Shown in pieces: positions 7,564-15,118 of a DNA stretch of 43,673 nucleotides (the stretch's first letter is position 1; each line of letters starts with the position of its first letter). The position numbers were made by a program, and so were the translations under genes. Origin of the DNA: Halomonas sp. (lineage in GTDB: Bacteria > Pseudomonadota > Gammaproteobacteria > Pseudomonadales > Halomonadaceae); assembly GCF_014859505.1 (NCBI RefSeq), contig NZ_JACUUD010000015.1:1-43673 (forward strand). The letters are read 5' to 3'. Under the pieces are notes generated by a model. That model ran no database searches and had not been told where the DNA came from. It saw nothing but the letters and a program-made list of their open reading frames with translations.

Positions 7564-8163
7564 TCAGTAGTCGATGCCGCGGCGTGCCTGCACCCCCGCG
7601 TTGAAGGCGTGGCGTACCTCCTGCATCTCGGTGACGGTGTCGGCCATGGCGGTGAGCTCGCGGTGGGCGTTGCGCCCGGTGATGATCACCGTCTGCTCCG
7701 GCGGGCGGTTCTCGATGGCGCGCTTCACCGTCTCGATATCCAGGTAGCCGAACTTGAGCATGTAGGTCAGCTCGTCCAGCACCACCAGGTAGACCTCGGG
7801 GTCGGCGAGCATGCGCTCGGCCTCCACCCACACCTTCCGGCAGGCGGCGGTATCGGCCTCGCGGTTCTGGGTGTCCCAGGTGAAGCCGGTGGCCATGATG
7901 GCCACTTCCAGGTTGGGGTCCTCGACCAGCCGCTCGCGCTCGCCGCACTCCCACATGCCCTTGATGAACTGCACCACCCCGACCCGGTAGCCGTAGCCCA
8001 GCGCCCGGGTCACGGTGCCCCAGGCGGCGGTGGTCTTGCCCTTGCCGTTGCCGGTGAAGACCAGCAGCAGGCCGCGCTGCTCGGTGGCGGCGGCGACCTT
8101 GCCGTCGACGTGGGCCTTGAGTTTCTGCATCGCCTGCTGGTGGCGGGTGTCGCGATCGTTCAT
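7564..8163 (-). CDS. cobO: Corrinoid (cob(I)yrinic acid a,c-diamide) adenosyltransferase
   Basis: A 199-residue CobO/BtuR-type enzyme that transfers the adenosyl group of ATP to reduced corrinoid, making the adenosylcobalamin form in the cytoplasm. The P-loop is unusually clear (GNGKGKTT, residues 38-45), and the family blocks VQFIKG, WDTQNREAD and VVLDELTYMLKFGY are all present. Length matches the family (about 200). The ATG at 8163 has GGAG five bases upstream; longer open frames upstream have no site and no homology. No other cobalamin gene is in the window, so the protein may serve salvage as well as synthesis. It reads toward the polyuronate operon with no clear terminator between them. 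Confidence 0.93.
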   Translation of the reverse strand: MNDRDTRHQQAMQKLKAHVDGKVAAATEQRGLLLVFTGNGKGKTTAAWGTVTRALGYGYRVGVVQFIKGMWECGERERLVEDPNLEVAIMATGFTWDTQNREADTAACRKVWVEAERMLADPEVYLVVLDELTYMLKFGYLDIETVKRAIENRPPEQTVIITGRNAHRELTAMADTVTEMQEVRHAFNAGVQARRGIDY

Positions 8164-8230
8164 CGGGGCTCCGTTTCTGTACAAGGCTTGTCGAGGAAAG
8201 TCGACAGCATACGCGAGCCGGCGGTTCGCG

Positions 8231-8485
8231 TCAGCACCCCTGGCGCACCCGGGCCTCCATGCGCGCCAGGAACACCGCCATGATGCGCTCATAGAGGGCA
8301 CGGCCGAGCACCGCATCCTCGATGCCGGCGTCCACGTTGGGGTTGTCGTTGACCTCGATCACCACCACCCGCTCACCGGCCTGCTTGAGGTCGACGCCGT
8401 AGAAGCCGTCACTGATCAGCCGGCACAGTGAAAAGATTTCATGTTCCCGCCCGCTGACAGCCGCTGCCGCGCTGCGCAAAATCAT
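8231..8485 (-). pseudogene. Remnant of a RimK-like ATP-grasp ligase (C-terminal end only)
   Basis: The last about 63 codons (8231-8422) read as the C-terminus of a RimK-family ATP-grasp protein: ISDGFYGVDLKQ, then the metal-binding IEVNDNPNVDAG and the tail LYERIM. A complete protein would be several hundred residues. Here everything upstream is missing, and the first 21 codons (8423-8485) look unrelated and run into the leader of the divergent acetyltransferase gene. With the ATP-binding lobe absent it cannot be an active ligase. A deletion is the simplest explanation. Related genomes often pair a RimK-like gene with a GNAT gene, so the neighbouring acetyltransferase may be the surviving partner. 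Confidence 0.7.
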
Positions 8486-8507
8486 CGCTTCGACTCAGGA
8501 GCCCCCC

Positions 8508-9008
8508 ATGACCACCCGACTGCGTCCGGCCACCTCCCATGACCTGGATGCCCTCTACCGCCTGGAGCAGAGTGCCTTTGCCGGCGACCGCTTCAGCCGC
8601 CGCCAGCTCTGGCACCTGCTCAATCGTGCCCACGCCGTCACCTGGGTGGTCGAGCGGGAGGCCGAGGACCTCTCGCCGGCCCGCCTGCTGGGCTACGGCA
8701 CCCTGCTGTTTCGCCATGGCAGCCGCCGGTCACGGCTCTACTCCTTCTGCGTGCATCCCGACGCCCGCGGCGGCGGCCTGGGGCGTCAGCTGCTCGAGTG
8801 CCTGGAGGGAGAGGCGCGGGCCCGAAGCAGCGCTCGGCTGGGTCTCGAGGTCCGTGCCGACAACCGGGTCGCCTTGAAGCTCTACCGACGCATGGGCTTT
8901 CGCCTGGAGCGCTGGCTGCCGGAGTATTACGAGGACGGCTGCGCCGGCTGGCAGATGACCAAGGACCTCGAGACGCTTCCGGCAGGCGCGGAGAGCGTCG
9001 CGGACTGA
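8508..9008 (+). CDS. GNAT-family N-acetyltransferase (RimI-like)
   Basis: A 166-residue protein with the GNAT fold. The acetyl-CoA pyrophosphate loop is visible as R87-GGGLG following the beta-4 strand YSFCVHPDA, and the later block [19 protein letters not shown] is typical of motif B. It resembles RimI-type acetyltransferases, which modify protein alpha-amino groups, but the acceptor cannot be told from sequence. The ATG has an AGGAG site six to seven bases upstream. The gene is divergent from the RimK-like remnant and 53 bases upstream of yajQ. Confidence 0.85.
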   Translation: MTTRLRPATSHDLDALYRLEQSAFAGDRFSRRQLWHLLNRAHAVTWVVEREAEDLSPARLLGYGTLLFRHGSRRSRLYSFCVHPDARGGGLGRQLLECLEGEARARSSARLGLEVRADNRVALKLYRRMGFRLERWLPEYYEDGCAGWQMTKDLETLPAGAESVAD

Positions 9009-9061
9009 TAGAATCCCGACGTTTTGCATCATCTTCTTTCACACGTCCTTCAGGAGCCGCC

Positions 9062-9547
9062 ATGCCCTCCTTCGATATCGTTTCCGAATTCGACGGCCAC
9101 GAGGCCAGCAATGCCGTGGATCAGGCCAACCGCGAGGTCCAGTCCCGCTTCGACTTCAAGGGGGTCACCGCCAGCTTCGAACTCAGCGGTGAGACGGTCT
9201 CGCTGGAGGCGGAGGTGGACTTCCAGCTCAAGCAGATGCTCGACGTGCTGCGCGGAAAGCTGATCGCGCGTGGCATCGACGCCCGCTGCATGGACGTCCA
9301 GGACCCGGTGCTCTCCGGCGTTCGCGCCCGCCAGGAGGTGATCCTCAAGCAGGGCCTCGATCAGAAGGAGGCCAAGGAGATCGTCAAGCGCATCAAGGAC
9401 GCCAAGTTCAAGGTCCAGGCGCAGATCCAGGGCGACAAGGTGCGCGTCACCGGCAAGAAGCGCGACGACCTGCAGGCGGTGATGGCGCTGCTGCGCGGCG
9501 AGGGTGGCCCCGACCTGCCCCTGCAGTTCGACAACTTCCGCGACTGA
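9062..9547 (+). CDS. yajQ: YajQ-family nucleotide-binding protein
   Basis: A 161-residue protein matching the YajQ family from end to end: MPSFDIVSE at the N-terminus, the central [11 protein letters not shown] and the C-terminal [10 protein letters not shown](D). It has two ferredoxin-like RNP-type domains. Homologues in Xanthomonas and Pseudomonas bind cyclic di-GMP and act as effectors through transcription factors; others are reported to bind nucleic acid. The start has CAGGAG upstream and a possible -10 (TAGAAT near 9008). Position in the same window as a c-di-GMP-dependent synthase is suggestive only; it is more than 2 kb away and in a different transcription unit. Confidence 0.93.
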   Translation: MPSFDIVSEFDGHEASNAVDQANREVQSRFDFKGVTASFELSGETVSLEAEVDFQLKQMLDVLRGKLIARGIDARCMDVQDPVLSGVRARQEVILKQGLDQKEAKEIVKRIKDAKFKVQAQIQGDKVRVTGKKRDDLQAVMALLRGEGGPDLPLQFDNFRD

Positions 9548-9598
9548 GCGGCCTCGGGGCCCATATCGCCCCGGTTCTGGTCAGTCAGTGAGCCCGCT

Positions 9599-9628
9599 TT
9601 GAGGTTGGGAGGGCGGGCGCCGTACAAT
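9599..9628 (+). promoter_or_regulatory. Sigma-70 promoter of pepN
   Basis: TTGAGG (9599-9604) and TACAAT (9623-9628) are separated by 18 bases. Each box differs from consensus at one or two positions. The start near 9635 would leave a short leader with an AGGAG site before the pepN ATG at 9658. Confidence 0.6.
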
Positions 9629-9657
9629 GTTGGTCATTTCCGACAGGAGCATCCCGA

Positions 9658-12291
9658 ATGTCCGACCCCCAGGCGACCCATCTCAGCGACTATCGTTCTC
9701 CCGCCTACCGCGTCACCCGCACCGAGTTGACCTTCGACCTGGACCCGGCCGCCACGCGAGTGAAGGCCTGCCTGCATCTGGAGCGCCACCCCGAGCGCGC
9801 AGCCGGCGAGCCGTTGGAACTCCACGGCGAGGGATTGGCCCTCAAGGCCATTGCCCTGGATGGCCAGCCGCTCGAAGCAGACGAATATGCGGCGGGCGAT
9901 GGCGGGCTGATCGTCCACCGGGTGCCGGAGCGCTTCAGGCTCGATACCGAGGTGGAGATCGCTCCCGAGGCGAATACCGCCCTGGAGGGCCTCTACCGCT
10001 CGGGCAGCATGTACTGCACCCAGTGCGAGGCCGAGGGCTTCCGTCGTATCACCTTCTACCCGGATCGCCCCGACGTCATGGCCACCTTCACCACCACGGT
10101 GATCGGCGACGCCGAGCGCGAGCCGGTATTGCTCTCCAACGGCAACCCGGTGGAACGCGGCACGCTGCCGGGTGGCCGCCACTTCGTTACCTGGGAAGAC
10201 CCGCACCCCAAGCCCAGCTACCTGTTCGCCCTGGTGGCCGGCGACCTCGAGAAGGTCGAGGATGCCTTCACCACCGCTAGCGGTCGCGAGGTGACCCTGC
10301 AGATCTGGGTGGAGGAGGAGAACCTCGGCAAGACCGAGCACGCCATGGCATCGCTCAAGCGCGCCATGACATGGGACGAACAGGCCTACGGCCGCGAATA
10401 TGACCTGGACCTGTTCATGATCGTTGCAGTCAACGACTTCAACATGGGCGCCATGGAGAACAAGGGGCTCAACATCTTCAACTCGGCGGCGGTGCTGACC
10501 CACCCCCACACCGCCACCGATGCCGCCTTCCAGCGGGTCGAGAGCATCGTCGCCCATGAGTACTTCCACAACTGGTCCGGCAACCGCGTCACCTGCCGCG
10601 ACTGGTTCCAGCTCTCCCTGAAGGAGGGCTTCACGGTATTCCGCGACCAGTGCTTCTCCGCCGACACCAATTCGCCGGCGGTCAAGCGCATCGAGGACGT
10701 CTCCGTCTTCCGCACCGCCCAGTTCGCCGAGGATGCCGGCCCCACGGCCCACCCGGTGCGACCCGATCACTACATCGAGATCGGCAACTTCTACACCCTG
10801 ACCATCTACGAGAAGGGCGCCGAGGTGGTGCGCATGCTGGCCAATCTGGTCGGAGAGGAGGCCTTCCGCCGAGGCAGCGATCTCTACTTCGCGCGCTTCG
10901 ACGGCCAGGCGGTGACCATCGAGGACTTCGTGGACTGCATGGCCGAGGCCTCCGGCCTCGACCTGACCCAGTTCATGCGCTGGTACTCCCAGGCCGGTAC
11001 CCCGGAGATCGATGCCTTCGGTGAGTATGACTACGCTCGGGGCGAATACCGCCTGATGCTGCGTCAGCGAACCCCGGCCACCCCGGGGCAGCCGGACAAG
11101 CAGTCGCTGCATATCCCGATTCGCCTGGGCCTGGTGGGCACCAAGAGCGGCCGCGACCTGCCGCTGACCCTGGAGGGCAAAACCCTGGGCTCCGATACGG
11201 TGCTCGAACTGCGCGAGGCCGAGCAGGAGTTCCTGTTCACCGACGTCTCCGAGGCACCGGTACCCTCGCTGCTGCGCGGCTTCTCGGCGCCGGTGAAGCT
11301 GCGCTTCCCCTACGGCCGAGAGGACCTGGCCTTCCTGCTGGCCAACGATTCCGACGGCTTCAACCGCTGGGACGCCGGTCAGCGCCTGGCCATGCTGGCC
11401 CTGGACGACCTGATCGCCGCCCATCGCAACGGCGTGGAGAAGGTGATGGACTCTCGGGTGGTGGAGGCCTTCCGCGGCCTGCTGGCGGCCGAGACCGACG
11501 ACAGGGCCGTGCTGGCCGAGATGCTGACCCTGCCCTCCGAGGCCTATATCGCCGAGCAGCAGCCGCTGGTGGACGTGGATGCCATCCATGCGGCGCGCAC
11601 CTTCGTCAAGCAGGGCCTGGCCACGGCACTGCGTGACGACTTCCTGCGGGTCTATCGCGGCAATCATCGCGACGAACCCTATGCGCCGACCCCGGAGCAG
11701 ATCGCCCGGCGCAGCCTGAAGAACGTGGCGCTTTCGTACCTCCTGGCCATCGAGGACGAGGAGGGAGTCGCGCTGGCTCGCGAGCAGTTCGAGGCTGACC
11801 ACAACATGACCGACGTGCGCCACGCCCTGACCCTGCTCAGTCACAGCCGCCGTGACGACCTCAGTGAGCCGGCGCTCAAGGCCTTCGGCGAGAAGTGGGC
11901 CCACGACCCGCTGGTGATGGACCAGTGGTTCAGCATTCAGGTCACCCGCCCGCAGCCCGATGTGCTCGACCGTGTCAGGTTCCTGATGGCGCACCCGGCC
12001 TTCTCGTTGAAGAACCCCAACAAGGTGCGTGCGCTGATCGGGACCTTCGCCGCTCAGAACCGGGTCAACTTCCACCGCATCGACGGCGCGGGCTACCACC
12101 TGCTGGCCGACGTGGTGATCGAGCTCAACCGGCTCAACCCGGAGATCGCTGCGCGGCTGATCACGCCGCTGACCCGCTGGGCGCGCTTCGACGAGCAGCG
12201 CCAGGCGCTGATGAAGGCCGAGCTCGAGCGTATCCGCGCCGAGGATCTCTCGCCGAATGTCTTCGAAGTGGTCGAGAAGGCTCTCGCGTGA
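9658..12291 (+). CDS. pepN: Aminopeptidase N (M1 zinc metallopeptidase)
   Basis: An 877-residue cytoplasmic aminopeptidase that removes N-terminal residues from peptides. The M1 hallmarks are complete: the exopeptidase motif GAMEN at 264-268 and the zinc site H300-E301-x-x-H304 with the third ligand Glu323 eighteen residues on. Length and the C-terminal DUF3458-type helical domains match the Escherichia coli-type PepN (about 870). The ATG at 9658 has AGGAG at good spacing and its own promoter. The gene is monocistronic, ending in a gap filled by a large palindrome. Confidence 0.97.
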   Translation: MSDPQATHLSDYRSPAYRVTRTELTFDLDPAATRVKACLHLERHPERAAGEPLELHGEGLALKAIALDGQPLEADEYAAGDGGLIVHRVPERFRLDTEVEIAPEANTALEGLYRSGSMYCTQCEAEGFRRITFYPDRPDVMATFTTTVIGDAEREPVLLSNGNPVERGTLPGGRHFVTWEDPHPKPSYLFALVAGDLEKVEDAFTTASGREVTLQIWVEEENLGKTEHAMASLKRAMTWDEQAYGREYDLDLFMIVAVNDFNMGAMENKGLNIFNSAAVLTHPHTATDAAFQRVESIVAHEYFHNWSGNRVTCRDWFQLSLKEGFTVFRDQCFSADTNSPAVKRIEDVSVFRTAQFAEDAGPTAHPVRPDHYIEIGNFYTLTIYEKGAEVVRMLANLVGEEAFRRGSDLYFARFDGQAVTIEDFVDCMAEASGLDLTQFMRWYSQAGTPEIDAFGEYDYARGEYRLMLRQRTPATPGQPDKQSLHIPIRLGLVGTKSGRDLPLTLEGKTLGSDTVLELREAEQEFLFTDVSEAPVPSLLRGFSAPVKLRFPYGREDLAFLLANDSDGFNRWDAGQRLAMLALDDLIAAHRNGVEKVMDSRVVEAFRGLLAAETDDRAVLAEMLTLPSEAYIAEQQPLVDVDAIHAARTFVKQGLATALRDDFLRVYRGNHRDEPYAPTPEQIARRSLKNVALSYLLAIEDEEGVALAREQFEADHNMTDVRHALTLLSHSRRDDLSEPALKAFGEKWAHDPLVMDQWFSIQVTRPQPDVLDRVRFLMAHPAFSLKNPNKVRALIGTFAAQNRVNFHRIDGAGYHLLADVVIELNRLNPEIAARLITPLTRWARFDEQRQALMKAELERIRAEDLSPNVFEVVEKALA

Positions 12292-12301
12292 TGTGAGGGT
12301 T

Positions 12302-12446
12302 ATTGGGCGAGAGTGATTTGCGTCGCGAGCGATGAGAGGCTGGTCGCCGCCGGAGCGCAGGAACCGGAGTGTAGCTCGCTACATGAGGATTCCGAGCACC
12401 GCCGGCGGCCAGGATATCGAGTGCAGCAGCAAAGCCTCCGCCCAAT
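12302..12446. repeat. Large imperfect palindrome between convergent genes
   Basis: The whole space between pepN and the convergent small membrane protein gene folds back on itself. The outer arms are ATTGGGCG (from 12302) and CGCCCAAT (to about 12446). The middle arms carry GGTCGCCGCCGG opposite CCGGCGGCC. The apex is the perfect TGTAGC-TC-GCTACA (12369-12382). Pairing elsewhere is imperfect with small bulges. It could end transcription from both sides, but there is no run of T after either arm. The symmetry and layout look like a dispersed intergenic repeat; only one copy was seen here. Confidence 0.6.
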
Positions 12447-12733
12447 CAGTAAATGAGCCAGCTCAGCACCATAACCCCCAGCAGCAGCCAGATCAGGGTG
12501 GCGACGATGGCCCGGCGCATCAGCGCCCGGAAGCCCTTCCACAGCAGCCACAGCCCGATCACCAGTACCACCAGGCTGATCAGCGACGGCGAGATGCCCA
12601 GCGCCCCCGAGAGGCCGTCCAGGAAGCCACGGCCGGCATTGCCGATATTGGCGAAGAAGCCGGTCAGCAGGTCAACGATGAAGCGGATGACCTCGCCCAG
12701 GGTGCTGCCGATCCAGGTAAAGAACTCTTCCAT
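12446..12733 (-). CDS. Small inner-membrane protein of the DUF1538 operon
   Basis: A 95-residue protein without a recognisable family. The N-terminal half is amphipathic and glycine-rich. The C-terminal half has two hydrophobic segments (about 52-67 and 74-93) joined by a basic KGFRALMRRA loop, suggesting a hairpin in the membrane with the loop in the cytoplasm. It is the last of four same-strand genes, 18 bases after the CBS-domain gene. Context suggests an accessory subunit of the transporter encoded upstream, but this is a guess. Confidence 0.7.
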   Translation of the reverse strand: MEEFFTWIGSTLGEVIRFIVDLLTGFFANIGNAGRGFLDGLSGALGISPSLISLVVLVIGLWLLWKGFRALMRRAIVATLIWLLLGVMVLSWLIY

Positions 12734-12751
12734 GTCAGTGGGTCCCGTGTG

Positions 12752-13138
12752 TCACTCGATAAGGTCGAGAACGGTACCCACGATATCGTCCATGGTCACC
12801 AGGCCGACCAGGCGATTGTCGTCCAGCACCAGCACGCGCTTGACGATGCTGTCGGTCATCAGGCGCGCCACGTGGCGCACGTCCAGCGACTCGCCGACGC
12901 CGATGGCCGGCTTGGCGCAGACGTCATAGACGTTGATCAGGTCGATGTCGCCGTTCTCGGCGACGATCGTCTTGAGGATATTGGTGTAGGTGATCAGCCC
13001 CCAGGCGTCGTGGGGGTCCTGCTGCTCCACCACCAGGCACTTGAGGCCGTGCTGCTTCATCAGCGCCAGGGCGTCGCGCAGGGTGGCGAAGGGCGAGACC
13101 GTCACCACGTCGCGCATCATGATGTCCTTGACCAGCAT
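12752..13138 (-). CDS. Tandem CBS-domain protein
   Basis: A 128-residue protein made of two CBS domains (about 1-60 and 68-128). The first begins VKDIMMRDVVTVSPFATL and the second ends VLVLDDNRLVGLVTMDDI. CBS pairs bind adenine nucleotides such as AMP or ATP and gate partner proteins. It lies between the PII-like gene and the small membrane protein gene, 26 bases from the former. Together with the PII-like gene it gives the DUF1538 transporter two separate nucleotide-sensing partners. Confidence 0.9.
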   Translation of the reverse strand: MLVKDIMMRDVVTVSPFATLRDALALMKQHGLKCLVVEQQDPHDAWGLITYTNILKTIVAENGDIDLINVYDVCAKPAIGVGESLDVRHVARLMTDSIVKRVLVLDDNRLVGLVTMDDIVGTVLDLIE

Positions 13139-13164
13139 CGTCTCTCTCCGTCAGTGGGTGGCGC

Positions 13165-13515
13165 TCAGCCGTCGTGCCTGAGCCGTTCCTCGAAGCGCTT
13201 GACCTGCGCCATGTCGATGCCGCCCAGGTGCTCCACGGGCAGGGTCATCACCAGGCCCTTGGAATCCTCGCCGCTGGGGTTGAGGACCTGGCGAACCGCC
13301 TTGAGCACCTTGAGCGACAGCCCCTTCTCCAGGGTCAGCAGCATGATGCTCTGGCTGCCCTCGAAGGTCAGCCCGAAGAAGGTCTTCTTGCGCTCGCCGC
13401 CGATGCCGCGGCCGGACATCAGCGTCATGCCCACGGCGCCGGCCGTGGTGGCGGCGTCGATGCACTGCTGTTCCAGCTCCTCGGGCACGATGGCCACCAG
13501 CAGGGAAAACTTCAT
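13165..13515 (-). CDS. PII-like signalling protein
   Basis: A 116-residue protein of the PII superfamily size and secondary-structure pattern: the starting strand FSLLVAIVP, a helix EELEQQCIDAATTAGA, a flexible segment GRGIGGERKKTFFG where the T-loop would be, and a later strand SIMLLTLEK. It is not GlnB/GlnK: the T-loop tyrosine and the Pro-Lys-rich GlnB blocks are absent. PII-like proteins encoded beside transporters (for example SbtB with SbtA) bind nucleotides and control transport. The ATG overlaps the stop of the DUF1538 gene as ATGA, so the two are translationally coupled. Ligand unknown. Confidence 0.75.
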   Translation of the reverse strand: MKFSLLVAIVPEELEQQCIDAATTAGAVGMTLMSGRGIGGERKKTFFGLTFEGSQSIMLLTLEKGLSLKVLKAVRQVLNPSGEDSKGLVMTLPVEHLGGIDMAQVKRFEERLRHDG

Positions 13516-15035
13516 GGTTGCTTCTCTCTCCAGTGCGCCACCCGCTCCATCAGGATGGCATAGCTCATCACGGTCACGATAGGGAAGATCGAGGCGAAGG
13601 CGATCAGCCCGAAGCCGTCGATCAGCATGTTGCGCCCGTCGATCTGGCTGGCCAGGCCGATGCCCAGCGCGGTCACCAGCGGCACCGTCACCTCGGACGT
13701 GGTCACCCCGCCGAGATCGAAGGCCAGGGCCACGATGTAGCGCGGTGCCACGGCGGTCAGGGCGATCACCAGGACGTAGCCGCCGATGATGTAGTAGTGG
13801 ATGGAGTCGCCGCTGATGATGCGGTGGACGCCGATGGTGATGCCGATGGCCACGCCGACGGCCACCAGGATCCGGATCGCGTTGCCCTGGATCTTGCCGG
13901 CGGCGGCCTCCTCGGCCTGCTGGCCCACGGCGATCAGCGCCGGCTCGGCCATGGTGGTGGCGAAGCCGATGGCGAAGGCGAACAGGTAGACCCACAGCCA
14001 GGTGTCGAAGCCGATCAGCTGCTCGGCCATGCGCTGGCCGATGGGGAAGAGCCCCAGCTTCAGGCCCACCACGAAGGCGTAGAGGCCGATGATCACCAGA
14101 GCGAAGCCCACGCCCACCTTGAGCGGGCTGGCCAGCGGACGGCGGATCACTGCGAACTGGAAGAACAGGATCACCAGAAGGATGGGCAGCACGTCGCGCA
14201 GCATGCCGAACAGGTCGAGAATCATGGTGACCGGCCCGGAGGGCGCCTCGGTATCGGTGCCGGCGGCCACCAGGGCCGCACCGTTGGCCACCTCGCCCGG
14301 ATCGGCGTAGACCAGGATGCCGTAGAGCTGCACGCTGATCATCGGCACCATCACCGCCAGCGCCACCAGGCCGAAGCCGTCGAGCAGCGGGTTGCGGCCG
14401 CGAATGGAGGAGGCCAGGCCGATGCCCAGGGCGGCGATCAGCGGCACGGTGACGATATTGGTGGTGACCCCGCCGGAATCGTAGGCCAGGCCGACGATCT
14501 CCTCGGGGGCGAAGAAGGTCACCAGCACCACCGTCACGTAGCCGACGATCATGTACCAGTGGAGGGGGTGGCCGAGGATCACGCGGAACACTCCCAGCGC
14601 CATCACCAGGCCCACGGAGCCGGCCACGATCAGCCGCAGGGTGAGGGCGTCGATGCGTCCCTCGCTGATCTCGTAGGCCTGCTCGGCCACGGCGATCAGC
14701 GCCGGTTCCGCCACCACCGCCGAGAAACCGATGGCGAAGCCGAAGGCCATCAGCAGCGGCATGGAGCCTCGCCTCGCGAACTGGTTGGCGAGCCGCTTGC
14801 CCACTGGGAAGATGCTCAGCTCGAGCCCCTGCAGGAACAGTGCCACCCCCACCGCGACGATGCCCAGGCCGATCGCCATGCCCAGGCCGCCCTCGGGCCA
14901 CTCGCGCAGCAGCAGGGCCTGGAAGCCCACCACCACGATGATGATCGGCATCAGGTTGCGCAGCGCATGCAGCAGGGCGTGTACAAGGTCCTTTACTTGA
15001 CTCGGCAAGGCCGGCTCCCTCTGGCAGGCAGTCAT
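13512..15035 (-). CDS. DUF1538 family polytopic membrane protein, internally duplicated
   Basis: A 507-residue integral membrane protein with two homologous halves. Each half has the motif FAIGFxxxxAEPALIAV, later D-x-GGVTTxxVTVPL, then ALGIGLAS-x-I-x-GRN followed by DGFGL. This duplication is the DUF1538 signature and implies an inverted or parallel two-repeat transporter fold. No substrate has been established for the family to my knowledge. The conserved Glu-Pro within a membrane segment and GGVTT loops would suit ion binding. The ATG at 15035 has only a GGAAAG site, so a slightly later start is possible. Downstream genes encode PII-like and CBS proteins, as expected for a regulated transporter. 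Confidence 0.85.
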   Translation of the reverse strand: MTACQREPALPSQVKDLVHALLHALRNLMPIIIVVVGFQALLLREWPEGGLGMAIGLGIVAVGVALFLQGLELSIFPVGKRLANQFARRGSMPLLMAFGFAIGFSAVVAEPALIAVAEQAYEISEGRIDALTLRLIVAGSVGLVMALGVFRVILGHPLHWYMIVGYVTVVLVTFFAPEEIVGLAYDSGGVTTNIVTVPLIAALGIGLASSIRGRNPLLDGFGLVALAVMVPMISVQLYGILVYADPGEVANGAALVAAGTDTEAPSGPVTMILDLFGMLRDVLPILLVILFFQFAVIRRPLASPLKVGVGFALVIIGLYAFVVGLKLGLFPIGQRMAEQLIGFDTWLWVYLFAFAIGFATTMAEPALIAVGQQAEEAAAGKIQGNAIRILVAVGVAIGITIGVHRIISGDSIHYYIIGGYVLVIALTAVAPRYIVALAFDLGGVTTSEVTVPLVTALGIGLASQIDGRNMLIDGFGLIAFASIFPIVTVMSYAILMERVAHWREKQP

Positions 15036-15118
15036 ACTTTCCGCGGCTTGGCTGTCGCCTGCGCCATCAGCCTATCACGCTCGTCGCCGTCGCGGGATGA
15101 CGATACCTCTCTTCCCCG

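Noticed and set aside
9555-9573. Hairpin after yajQ (CGGGGC/GCCCCG) as a terminator
   Set aside because: The stem is only six base pairs and is followed by GTTCTGG rather than a T-run. It may have some effect but is not convincing.
9634-12099. A minus-strand open frame of about 821 codons antisense to pepN
   Set aside because: Same shadow effect. PepN motifs, ribosome binding site and promoter are all on the plus strand.
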